DNA from: JAHBXE01 sp044222195
Lineage (GTDB): Bacteria > Planctomycetota > Phycisphaerae > Phycisphaerales > UBA1924
DNA: 64,000 nucleotides
NCBI GenBank assembly: GCA_044222195.1
Contig: JBGANS010000004.1
Location: forward strand, 1 to 64,000
Reading direction: 5' to 3'
A program made the position numbers and the translations under genes. Positions within the stretch are counted from its first letter, which is position 1, and each line of letters opens with the position of its first letter. A model generated the notes under the pieces. The model was given only the letters and a program-made list of their open reading frames with translations. It was not told where the DNA came from and did not search any database. Below are positions 57,068 through 64,000 of the stretch, piece by piece.

Positions 57068-57574
57068 GTGGATGATCCAATGCTCTATTGGGGACTGGGC
57101 CTGCTGGCCGCGGCGTTGCTTCTGGTGGTCATCGAGGTGTTCGTTCCGTCGGGCGGCCTGATCGCTTTTGTGGCCGCGGGCGCGGCGATCGCGGGCGTGT
57201 ATTGCCTGTTCACGGTCAGCGTGACGTGGGGCGTCATCGGGATTCTGTGCGTGGTGGTGCTGGGGCCGGTCGCGTTCGGGTTCGCCCTGCGCGTGTGGCC
57301 GAGCACGCCCATCGGCCGCAAGATGATGGGCGAGAAAACACCGGAGCAACTCGAAGCCGAGCGTCTGAACGAACTCAAGGAGCGCGAGCGGCTGGCGATT
57401 CTGATCGGGGCGGAGGGAGTCGTGCTGACAGATCTGCGACCGGTCGGAACCGTGCAGGTCGGATCGGAACGGTTCGAGGCCCTGGCCGAAACGGCGTACA
57501 TCCGTGCGGGAACCAAGGTGCGGGTGACCGTGGTTGAGTCGAATCAGATCAAGGTTCGGGCGATCACGACCTGA
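57068..57574 (+). CDS. Short NfeD-family membrane protein
   Basis: A 168-residue protein starting at GTG 57068. Two or three membrane helices (YWGLGLLAAALLLVVIEVFVPSGGLIAFVAAG, WGVIGILCVVVLGPVAFGF) precede a cytoplasmic OB-fold NfeD domain (GAEGVVLTDLRPVGTVQVGSERFEAL ... GTKVRVTVVESNQIKV). It corresponds to the short NfeD that accompanies flotillins. It lies 71 bases after the long NfeD gene and 89 before floA. Confidence 0.9.
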   Translation: MDDPMLYWGLGLLAAALLLVVIEVFVPSGGLIAFVAAGAAIAGVYCLFTVSVTWGVIGILCVVVLGPVAFGFALRVWPSTPIGRKMMGEKTPEQLEAERLNELKERERLAILIGAEGVVLTDLRPVGTVQVGSERFEALAETAYIRAGTKVRVTVVESNQIKVRAITT

Positions 57575-57663
57575 ACCCGCGACCGGAATCGTGCCCGCAG
57601 CAATCGGCGCCGGACAATACCGAATATACTCCGAGCCACCCAAGGACTCGGAGAACCACTGTC

Positions 57664-58785
57664 ATGAAGAGCCTGTCACGAGTTTCCGGCATCCTCGCCG
57701 CCCTGGCGACACCCGCGTTGGCGCACGCCGCGATGCCGACCATCCTGGCACAGGGCGGCAAGACGGGCGGAGCGGGCGGCAGCAACACGGTCATCATCGT
57801 GATCGGCGTCGTCGCGATCCTGTTCTTTATCGTGATGATGTTCGTGATCGGCCAGTTCATAAGCCTGTACGTGCAGGCCCTGCTCTCCAACGCCCACGTC
57901 GGTCTCTTCGAGATCGTGGGCATGAGGCTGCGGAAGGTGGACATCCGGACGGTGGTCTACAGCCGTATCCGCGCCGTCAAGGCGGGGATGGACATCCCGA
58001 CCAACGCGCTTGAAACGCACTACCTCGCGGGTGGGCGGGTGCCCAATGTCATCAGCGCCATGATCGCGGCACGCGGCGCGAAGATCGAGCTTCCGTGGGA
58101 TACGGCCCGCGCGATCGACCTCGCCGGGCGCGACATTCTCGACGCCGTGCAGACAAGCGTGAATCCGAAGGTCATCGACTGCCCGGCGCAGGGCGGCCCC
58201 CGCTCGACGATCGACGCCGTTGCGCAGGACGGCATCCAGCTCAAGGCGAAGGCCCGTGTGACGGTGAGGACGAATATCAAGCAGCTGGTCGGAGGTGCGA
58301 CGGAAGAAACGATCATCGCGCGCGTCGGCCAGGGAATCGTGTCAACCATCGGCTCCAAGTCCAGTCACAAGCTGGTGCTGGAAAACCCGGACGACATCAG
58401 CCGCAAGGTGTTGGAATCCGGCCTTGACGCGGGCACGGCATTCGAGATCCTCTCGATCGACATCGCCGATATCGACGTCGGCGACAACATCGGCGCCAAG
58501 CTTCAGGCCGATCAGGCCAACGCGGACAAGCAGCGCTTCCAGGCCGAGGCTGAAAAACGCCGCGCGATGGCCATGGCGCAGGAGCAGGAGTTCAAGGCCG
58601 AGATCCAGAAGAACAAGGCCCTGGTTGTGCTCGCGGAAGCTGAAGTTCCCAAGGCGATGGCGGAAGCCTTCCGCAAGGGGAACCTCGGCATCATGGACTA
58701 CTACAAGATGAAGAACGTCCAGGCGGACACGAACATGCGGTCCGCCATCGCGGGCGATGGCAGCGGCAAGGGTGAAGGAAGCTGA
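57664..58785 (+). CDS. floA: Flotillin-like protein FloA
   Basis: A 373-residue FloA. The N-terminus has a hydrophobic start and then the membrane anchor (VIIVIGVVAILFFIVMMFVIGQFISLYVQAL). The body is the typical FloA/YqfA sequence: VGLFEIVGMRLRKVD, AGMDIPTNALETHYLAGG, VPNVISAMIAARGA, KARVTVRTNIKQLVGGATEET, then the Ala/Glu/Lys coiled coil (EAEKRRAMAMAQEQEFKAE). It scaffolds membrane microdomains with the NfeD proteins. It carries about 25 extra residues before the anchor compared with Bacillus FloA, possibly a cleaved leader. Confidence 0.94.
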   Translation: MKSLSRVSGILAALATPALAHAAMPTILAQGGKTGGAGGSNTVIIVIGVVAILFFIVMMFVIGQFISLYVQALLSNAHVGLFEIVGMRLRKVDIRTVVYSRIRAVKAGMDIPTNALETHYLAGGRVPNVISAMIAARGAKIELPWDTARAIDLAGRDILDAVQTSVNPKVIDCPAQGGPRSTIDAVAQDGIQLKAKARVTVRTNIKQLVGGATEETIIARVGQGIVSTIGSKSSHKLVLENPDDISRKVLESGLDAGTAFEILSIDIADIDVGDNIGAKLQADQANADKQRFQAEAEKRRAMAMAQEQEFKAEIQKNKALVVLAEAEVPKAMAEAFRKGNLGIMDYYKMKNVQADTNMRSAIAGDGSGKGEGS

Positions 58786-58804
58786 TCAGGTCTTCCGGAC
58801 CGGC

Positions 58805-59158
58805 TTAGTCCTGCCAGACCTTTTCGACGACGCAGTCACGCATCACGACATACGTAGACCCGGTTGTTTCCGTGTGATCGTCGGCATCGACAATCAGGAA
58901 GACCGCGCCGCTGCTCGTGTGCTTCTTGCGGTATTCCCACTTCCAGACCTGCGACCCATCGGACAGCTCGGTCTTGCTCGTCGGCGCGCCGAGCACCGCC
59001 AGCACGAAGTCATCCTTGGACTTCCCAGGCTCGATCTGCTTGATCGTGTCCCCGCCGATGAACCGGCCGGAGTACACGGTCTTCGAGCTCGACCGGATCA
59101 GGCATCCGGGCAGGAACAGCAGCGAGGCGGTCGCGGCGGCAAGAACCAGCACTTTCAT
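58805..59158 (-). CDS. BamE/SmpA-like lipoprotein
   Basis: A 117-residue lipoprotein (lipobox LPGC). TIKQIEPGKSKDDFVLAVLGAPTSK followed by GSQVWKWEYRKK matches the BamE/OmlA-like fold (P-G-x-T/S-K-x-x-V-x-x-x-L-G-x-P). In proteobacteria such a protein is part of the outer-membrane assembly machine; here the role is inferred. ATG 59158 begins the lipoprotein signal. Confidence 0.8.
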   Translation of the reverse strand: MKVLVLAAATASLLFLPGCLIRSSSKTVYSGRFIGGDTIKQIEPGKSKDDFVLAVLGAPTSKTELSDGSQVWKWEYRKKHTSSGAVFLIVDADDHTETTGSTYVVMRDCVVEKVWQD

Positions 59159-59265
59159 GGTCGGACTCCGAAGGGTGGGCATCGGGCGCAGCGACGGGCA
59201 ATCACCCGACCCCGGCCGACCGGGTGATACGCAAAACCCAAGTCCGCGTTTCACGAAAGTGTTCA

Positions 59266-59772
59266 CTACCGGATGCAGGAGTCCAAGAGTGCCTGAACCC
59301 GCTGAACCCGATAGGCCTCGTCGGTGATCAGCGAGGTCGTCCGGACCGTCGGCTCGTGCGAGAGCAGGGGTGGCGGCTCTTGGGCGGCCGACAGGTCGAG
59401 GTACAGGTCCTGACTCGCCGTATCTCGAGGGGGCAGGCTCTGCGGCGGGCGGCCGATCCAGAACATCGTGCCCGGGGGAATCTCGGGAATGAGCCCGCCT
59501 TTGGATGGTGTGTACACCGACCGCTGGAAAACGGCCGTGACCCCGCCGTCGATGCGCATGAACAAGGCCTCGCCGCGGCCAAAGGCATCCAGTGCGGAGA
59601 GTTGAAAGACTCCGTCAAAGCCGGCCTGCTGCCGCTGGTCGACATCCATTCGCCTGATGGTGATGGCCTGTGGCGAGACATCTTCTCGCCCCGGTTCTAT
59701 GGGTTGTGGCGCGTGCTGAGCCTGTGCGGCCGTCGCCGTCAGAAGCAACAAGAACATCCCAGGCGACCGCAC
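59266..59772 (-). CDS. Hypothetical secreted protein
   Basis: A 168-residue protein with a signal peptide (MFLLLLTATAAQAQH). No domain recognised; the central part (GRGEALFMRIDGGVTAVFQRSV, PPGTMFWIGRPPQSLPPRD) looks beta-rich. It follows the TonB-like gene by 12 bases on the same strand, so both are probably co-transcribed and may work together in the envelope. Confidence 0.7.
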   Translation of the reverse strand: MRSPGMFLLLLTATAAQAQHAPQPIEPGREDVSPQAITIRRMDVDQRQQAGFDGVFQLSALDAFGRGEALFMRIDGGVTAVFQRSVYTPSKGGLIPEIPPGTMFWIGRPPQSLPPRDTASQDLYLDLSAAQEPPPLLSHEPTVRTTSLITDEAYRVQRVQALLDSCIR

Positions 59773-59784
59773 AACGCTTCTCCA

Positions 59785-60681
59785 TCACGAGTTCAGGAGC
59801 ACAGTAATAACGATCGTCACTTCGCCGCTCGGATCTCGACTGGTCAGCTCGGCAAGCCGCTTTCCCCGGGCGGTCCAGGAGTAGACCGCCGACAGCAGGG
59901 GCTCGTCGACTTCGGCCCAGCCGGTGTTGTGGATGCGCTGGCCTGTGGTCGCGAACGAGGCACGGATGACCCTGCCGTTGGCCCCGAACGTGATCTGGAT
60001 CGTCGGGTTGGCCGGCCGCTTGGTCAGCAGCGTCGTCATGCTCCACGTCGGGCTCTTGGTCTGAATGTCCAGCCCGTCAGCCGCGGCCACCTGGCCGAGC
60101 TTGACCTGGAGTGCGGACTTGACGGATGTGCCCACGGCTTCCTTGTCCGCGGGAAGACCAGCATTCGCAGACTGTGCGTTGGCGCCAGAGTTTGATTGCG
60201 AGGTCGAAGACGCGGGTGGCGCGTCGGGTGCCGGCGGCGTCGCCTTCTTGGCCTGCGAGAGTTTCGCCCCGAGGTCCGAAAGAACCTGCGCCGCTTCCTG
60301 AACCTGGCGAGAGGAGATGAGCGGCGGCGTCGCCTGCGGCGAGATCGCCGGTACTGCTTGCGGTTTCGACGGCGGCGCGGGCGTCCCCGGAGCGGGCGTC
60401 ATGGCGGCTTGCTCCACTGGCGCGGGCAATCCCTGGTGCGGCGTCTCTTCCTTGAAGCCAAGCCACGAGAGGCCGTCATTGATGCCGTCGTCGATGCCGA
60501 GCTTGACGACCGGCTTGGGGGGCTCGGCAGGTGACGGGGTGACTCGGGCCACCCTGGACATCGTCCCGACCGTCGGCACCCGAACGAACCCCGAAGCCGC
60601 CACCCATAGCGCGGCGTGCACCACGACGCTGACAATCAGGCCGGAAACGAGCATTCGCTGGCTGGGATCAGCCTTGGGCAT
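59785..60681 (-). CDS. TonB-like energy-transducer protein
   Basis: A 298-residue protein with one N-terminal membrane segment preceded by a basic start (LVSGLIVSVVVHAALWVAASGF, with the VHA typical of TonB), a long Pro/Ala/Ser-rich periplasmic spacer, and a C-terminal domain (PTIQITFGANGRVIRASFATTGQ ... WTARGKRLAEL) that resembles the TonB C-terminal fold (VxFxIxxDGxVxxxxV). No exbB or exbD is adjacent. ATG 60681 (MPKADPSQR) is the likely start; the frame is open to 60756. Confidence 0.77.
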   Translation of the reverse strand: MPKADPSQRMLVSGLIVSVVVHAALWVAASGFVRVPTVGTMSRVARVTPSPAEPPKPVVKLGIDDGINDGLSWLGFKEETPHQGLPAPVEQAAMTPAPGTPAPPSKPQAVPAISPQATPPLISSRQVQEAAQVLSDLGAKLSQAKKATPPAPDAPPASSTSQSNSGANAQSANAGLPADKEAVGTSVKSALQVKLGQVAAADGLDIQTKSPTWSMTTLLTKRPANPTIQITFGANGRVIRASFATTGQRIHNTGWAEVDEPLLSAVYSWTARGKRLAELTSRDPSGEVTIVITVLLNS

Positions 60682-60806
60682 AGCGTTTTGGGGAACACCC
60701 TGTTCCCCCTGTTTGTATACCCTATGCACGCCAACTCGTTTGGGGCCCGCGCCCACGCCGCGTGGCGATGGATCGCTTCCGGGTCACCGAGTCATAGGAG
60801 AAGCAC

Positions 60807-61547
60807 ATGCTGAATCGATGGACGATGGTGACCGCGGCCGCCTTGGTTTGCGTTTCCGGGGCGATGGCCCAGACGGCGACTCTGAAAGTCGGTGACAAAG
60901 CACCGGCCATGTCGGTTGAGAACTGGGTCAAGGGCAAGAAGGTTGAGAAGCTCGAGAACGGCAAGGTCTACGTCGTCGAGTTCTGGGCCACGTGGTGCCC
61001 GCCCTGCATCAAGAGCATCCCGCACCTGACCAAGCTCCAGAAGGAGCACAAGGACAAGGCCACGATCATCGGCGTCGCATCGAGCGAGCGCGGGGCCGAC
61101 GCCAACAGCAATCTCAAGGGCGTCGAGAACTTCGTCCGCAAGCAGGGCGACAAGATGGAGTACACGGTCGCGTTCGACTCCGATCGCTCGATGTCCAAGT
61201 CGTGGATGACCCCGGCGAACCAGAACGGCATCCCGTGCGCCTTCGTGGTCGGTGGTGACGGCAAGATCGCCTGGATCGGAAACCCGCTCGCCCCCGAAGG
61301 TGAGATCGACACGCAGATCAAGAAGGCCATCGAGGCGAACAAGAAGATCGGCGCCAAGCACGACTCCGACTCGTCGACGCAGGTCGCCTCGAACCAGGAC
61401 GGCAAGACGAACTCGTCTTCGGAGAGCAACTCCGAATCGAACAAGTCTTCGCAGCGCCGGTCGAGCTCCGACAGCAAGAAGAAGTCCACGTCGGACAGCA
61501 AGAAGAAGACGAACTCCGAGAGCACGAGCAACTCGGACCCGCGGTAA
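60807..61547 (+). CDS. TlpA-like exported thioredoxin with low-complexity tail
   Basis: A 246-residue protein: signal peptide (cleavage near GAMAQTA), then a redoxin domain with FWATWCPPCIKSIPHL as the active site and the cis-Pro in NGIPCAFVVGGDG. It should reduce or isomerise disulphides outside the cytoplasm. The last 75 residues are a Ser/Asn/Lys/Asp/Glu tail with two near-exact copies of a SDSKKKS-type unit (SSDSKKKSTSDSKKKTNSES), probably disordered and possibly surface-binding. It is divergent from the TonB-like gene. Confidence 0.9.
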   Translation: MLNRWTMVTAAALVCVSGAMAQTATLKVGDKAPAMSVENWVKGKKVEKLENGKVYVVEFWATWCPPCIKSIPHLTKLQKEHKDKATIIGVASSERGADANSNLKGVENFVRKQGDKMEYTVAFDSDRSMSKSWMTPANQNGIPCAFVVGGDGKIAWIGNPLAPEGEIDTQIKKAIEANKKIGAKHDSDSSTQVASNQDGKTNSSSESNSESNKSSQRRSSSDSKKKSTSDSKKKTNSESTSNSDPR

Positions 61548-61570
61548 CCTCTCATTCGACGGGCATTCGA

Positions 61571-61596
61571 AACCGCCCCGGCCTTCCGGGGCGGTT
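61571..61596 (+). terminator. Stem-loop after the thioredoxin gene
   Basis: AACCGCCCCGG, loop CCTT, CCGGGGCGGTT gives a perfect 11-base stem starting 24 bases after the stop. No long T run follows (GTCACTT), so termination efficiency is uncertain. Confidence 0.65.
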
Positions 61597-61619
61597 GTCA
61601 CTTGGGATACTCTGTGGGC

Positions 61620-62240
61620 ATGACCACGCTGACCCCGGGACAATGCCGCGTACTCGGCACGATCGTCGAAAAAGCACAGACCGTCGCATCGCAATACCCG
61701 ATCACCCTCAACGCGCTGGTGACGGGGTGCAATCAGAAGAACAACCGCCACCCGATAACACACTTGAGTGAAGCCGAGGTGCTCGACGCGCTCGACGGCC
61801 TTCGCCAGAACAAACTCGTCTCCGAGGTGATGCTGTCGGGGTCTCGCGTGAGCAAGTATCGGCACCTGGCCCGCGAAACGCTCGGCGTGTCCACGCTCGA
61901 ACTGATCATCCTGACCGAGCTCCTCTTGCGGGGGCCGCAGAGCATCGGCGAGGTGCGAGGCAACGCCTCGCGCATGCACGCCATCGAATCCATCGAGGCG
62001 GTGCGGGCAGTCCTCGACGGGATGATGGTCCCGCAAGGAGATCGTCCCGCCTTGATCAAGGAGGTCCCCGCCCCGCCGGGCTCTCGCGGCACTCGGTTTG
62101 TCCAACTCCTTTGCCCCGACCTTCATCGTCTCGACGCCCCCACCCAAGCCGTGGCCAGTGAAGGACTTGAGGAACGCGTCGCGGCACTTGAGGAGCAGGT
62201 CCGGGCGCTCACCGAGAAGCTGCGGGCCCTCGGCGGGTGA
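61620..62240 (+). CDS. YceH/DUF480 family protein
   Basis: A 206-residue protein of the YceH family: LTPGQCRVLGTIVEKAQTV, YPITLNALVTGCNQKNNRHP, LARETLGVSTLELIILTELLLRGPQ SIGEVRGNASRMH (two winged-helix domains), and a C-terminal helix (EERVAALEEQVRALTEKL). Members are poorly characterised DUF480 proteins. ATG 61620 is chosen over the 61602 start because the family begins at TLTPGQCRVLG. Confidence 0.93.
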   Translation: MTTLTPGQCRVLGTIVEKAQTVASQYPITLNALVTGCNQKNNRHPITHLSEAEVLDALDGLRQNKLVSEVMLSGSRVSKYRHLARETLGVSTLELIILTELLLRGPQSIGEVRGNASRMHAIESIEAVRAVLDGMMVPQGDRPALIKEVPAPPGSRGTRFVQLLCPDLHRLDAPTQAVASEGLEERVAALEEQVRALTEKLRALGG

Positions 62241-62328
62241 ATCCGCGTCCTGGATCACCTCTGAGGGACACTCCCTCTGTGTTGCGATCCATCCTCGCTG
62301 TCCGATAGATTCCCACCGCGAGGATTCG

Positions 62329-63024
62329 ATGCCTTCCAACTCGATCAGAATCGTGTGTTTCGACGTCGGCGGTGTGCTGGTCAAGCACCACCGGACGTGG
62401 GATTCCGGGTGCATGGCGGCGGGCGTGCCCGTTCGTCCGGGAGCGATGAGCCCCGAGATGGCCGCGCAACGACGCGAGGTGACCACCCAGTACACCACCG
62501 GCCGCATCGACTGCTCCCGTTTCTACTCCGAAATGTCACGGGTCATGAAGGGCCTGTACTCCCCGGACGAAGTACGGAAGATCCATCACCAGTGGCTTGG
62601 ACCCGAGTACGACGGCGTGTCGGCGGTGCTCCACCGGCTCATCAGCGTCAACACGATCGACACGGGCATCTTGAGCAACACCAACGCCTCGCACTGGGCC
62701 CGGATGAACAAGACCGAGGTCAAGCCCGCCGAGTTTCCCTCGCCCGCGATGCTTCGCCATCGGCATGCCAGCCATCTCCTCGGCTACGCCAAGCCTGATC
62801 CTCGCGCGTTCCGCGAGTTCGAACGCCGAACCGACTACCGCGGGGCGGAGATCCTGTACTTCGAGGACCTCCCCGAGAACGCCGAGGTTGCCAAAGGCCA
62901 GGGGTGGATTGTCGAACTGATCGACCACACGGGAGACACGGCGAGCCAGCTCGAAGCGGCTCTCGTGAAGCACGGCATTCTCGAATCGCCTGTCGGTTGT
63001 GCCGCGCCCGCACGGTCGCGCTGA
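62329..63024 (+). CDS. HAD-superfamily hydrolase
   Basis: A 231-residue HAD hydrolase of the haloacid-dehalogenase-like IA group. The first motif is VCFDVGGVLVKHH, with Asp-to-Gly at the usual second Asp (DxG rather than DxD), as in many phosphatase relatives that make leukotriene or acid-phosphatase branches. ILSNTNASHWARM is motif II, KPDPRAF motif III (Lys), and LYFEDLPENAEVA motif IV. Substrate unknown. ATG 62329 fits the family start; the open frame runs into yceH upstream. Confidence 0.88.
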   Translation: MPSNSIRIVCFDVGGVLVKHHRTWDSGCMAAGVPVRPGAMSPEMAAQRREVTTQYTTGRIDCSRFYSEMSRVMKGLYSPDEVRKIHHQWLGPEYDGVSAVLHRLISVNTIDTGILSNTNASHWARMNKTEVKPAEFPSPAMLRHRHASHLLGYAKPDPRAFREFERRTDYRGAEILYFEDLPENAEVAKGQGWIVELIDHTGDTASQLEAALVKHGILESPVGCAAPARSR

Positions 63025-63053
63025 GGCTCATCGAGCCAACTACACTTGGCGCG

Positions 63054-64000
63054 ATGACCCGCCGCGTGCCGCTGCCCATCCTTGATGCCGTTTCGCGACT
63101 CGATGCGGCCCGGCGCGGACCAGAACAACCCAAGGAGAAGTGTGGCGTCTTCGGCATCTGGGGCCACTCCGATGCCGTCCGCAAGACCTATCTCGGTCTC
63201 TACGCGCAGCAGCATCGCGGCCAGGAATCCGCCGGTATCGCCGTTTCGGATGGACGCGTGCTCGAAGGCGTCACGGGGATGGGCCTGGTGGCCGAGGTCT
63301 TTGACGAGCGGGCGATTCAATACCTGGAACTCAAGTACCACGGTGAACGCCACACGCGTCACAACCGAAACGGTGTCCATGGCGGTGTGGATGCGGCCAC
63401 CCTCGGCTGTGTCGGAGAGTTCGACATCTCCGGTCGTGTTGATACCGCTCCGCCACAACCCTCTCGCGGCGGCGTCATCGGCCACAATCGATATTCGACC
63501 GCCGGTGGATCGCTCGCGTGCAACGCCCAACCGCTGGTGGAAAGCTACATCGGCGGCCAGGTCGGACTGGCCCACAACGGCAACCTTGTCAACGCCGCGG
63601 CCCTCCGGGCGCAGTTCGAAGAGGCCGGGCACCTGTTCCACACAACGAGCGACACCGAGGTGATTATCCACCTCCTCGCGTCCCCGAAGCAGCAAAAGAC
63701 TGCCGATCCACTGGCGGCGACACTCCGCAGATTGCAAGGAGCCTTCTCGCTCGTGTTCCTGTTCCCGGACCGAATCGAAGCCTGCCGCGACCCATGGGGC
63801 TGGCGGCCGCTGGTCGTCGGGAAGACGGAAGACGGTTGCTGGATCGTGGCGAGCGAGACGGTCGCACTGGACGTCAACGGGGCTGAACTGATTCGAGAAG
63901 TTGAGCCCGGCGAAATTGTGACCATCGACGACACCGGCCTCCACAGCCGTCGTTTCGCCGAACAGGCCGAGCGCCCCGCCCACTGCGTCTTCGAGCACGT
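63054..64000 (+). CDS. purF: Amidophosphoribosyltransferase, partial (runs off the window)
   Basis: N-terminal part (about 315 residues) of PurF, which converts PRPP and glutamine to phosphoribosylamine, the first step of purine synthesis. Class II glutamine amidotransferase landmarks: KCGVFGIWG with the catalytic Cys, YAQQHRGQESAGIA, GHNRYSTAGG, LAHNGNLVNA, TTSDTEVIIHLLA, DPWGWRPLVVG. The Cys is not at residue 2: about 30 residues precede it, either a propeptide or a long N-terminus. A segment of about 44 residues (63336-63467) sits between the FDERA region and GHNRYST, where relatives have only a few residues. Confidence 0.95.
   Translation, partial: MTRRVPLPILDAVSRLDAARRGPEQPKEKCGVFGIWGHSDAVRKTYLGLYAQQHRGQESAGIAVSDGRVLEGVTGMGLVAEVFDERAIQYLELKYHGERHTRHNRNGVHGGVDAATLGCVGEFDISGRVDTAPPQPSRGGVIGHNRYSTAGGSLACNAQPLVESYIGGQVGLAHNGNLVNAAALRAQFEEAGHLFHTTSDTEVIIHLLASPKQQKTADPLAATLRRLQGAFSLVFLFPDRIEACRDPWGWRPLVVGKTEDGCWIVASETVALDVNGAELIREVEPGEIVTIDDTGLHSRRFAEQAERPAHCVFEH

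Overview
The window is GC-rich and densely coding. It looks like a chromosomal segment of a planctomycete, most likely of class Phycisphaerae. Three things support this. Two exported repeat proteins carry the paired dockerin-like C-terminus (NCDGS...DFxCFxNxF) common in that group. One protein ends in a PEP-CTERM-like tail and another in a CxxCGYDLRG...CPEC zinc ribbon. The peptidoglycan cluster murC-murB-ddl-ftsQ-like has no ftsA or ftsZ after it. This assignment is an inference from protein features, not from a marker gene. No rRNA, tRNA, CRISPR array, transposase or prophage was seen.

Layout. 0-4.5 kb: trehalose genes, otsA followed by an otsB-GH15 fusion. 4.6-8.3 kb: carB with two unusual insertions. 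8.4-12.3 kb: an exported creatininase-like lipoprotein, an isocitrate/isopropylmalate-type dehydrogenase, a possible SUFU-like protein and a saccharopine-dehydrogenase-like enzyme. 12.4-15 kb: a FIST sensor gene that is broken in this sequence, immediately followed by an intact hybrid histidine kinase. 15-17 kb: a DinB-like protein and a C39-like PEP-CTERM protein split by a frame change. 17-22 kb: a PrpD-family protein, then a divergent pair, a tyrosine phenol-lyase-like lyase and a tyrosine-decarboxylase-like enzyme. 22-26.3 kb: poorly known proteins. 26.4-29 kb: ahcY with an upstream ArsR-methyltransferase regulator and a perfect operator-like palindrome. 29-34 kb: small exported proteins, a LolA-like protein, an M14 peptidase and a papain-like protease. 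34-36 kb: hicAB directly behind sucC. 36-41.5 kb: beta-lactamase-like hydrolase, MDR oxidoreductase, then ribH-nusB-ftsY. 41.5-46.5 kb: a UbiA-like enzyme, a LolA-like/thioredoxin fusion and two tandem HAF-repeat proteins. 46.7-49 kb: small unknown proteins and greA. 49-54.4 kb: the peptidoglycan cluster. 54.6-58.8 kb: NUDIX, then nfeD-nfeD-floA. 58.8-64 kb: BamE-like and TonB-like envelope proteins, a TlpA-like thioredoxin, YceH, a HAD hydrolase and the start of purF.

The most striking genome-wide pattern is the presence of extra, in-frame, low-complexity or repeat-derived segments inside otherwise conserved housekeeping enzymes (CarB twice, SucC, FtsY, PurF, and the NusB tail). Two of these segments are built from octanucleotide tandem repeats, and a third shares an octamer with one of them. 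Other points worth attention are the tyrosine lyase/decarboxylase pair, the SahR-like regulator with its palindrome, the FtsQ-like protein in a genome type that usually lacks FtsZ, and two genes that appear interrupted.
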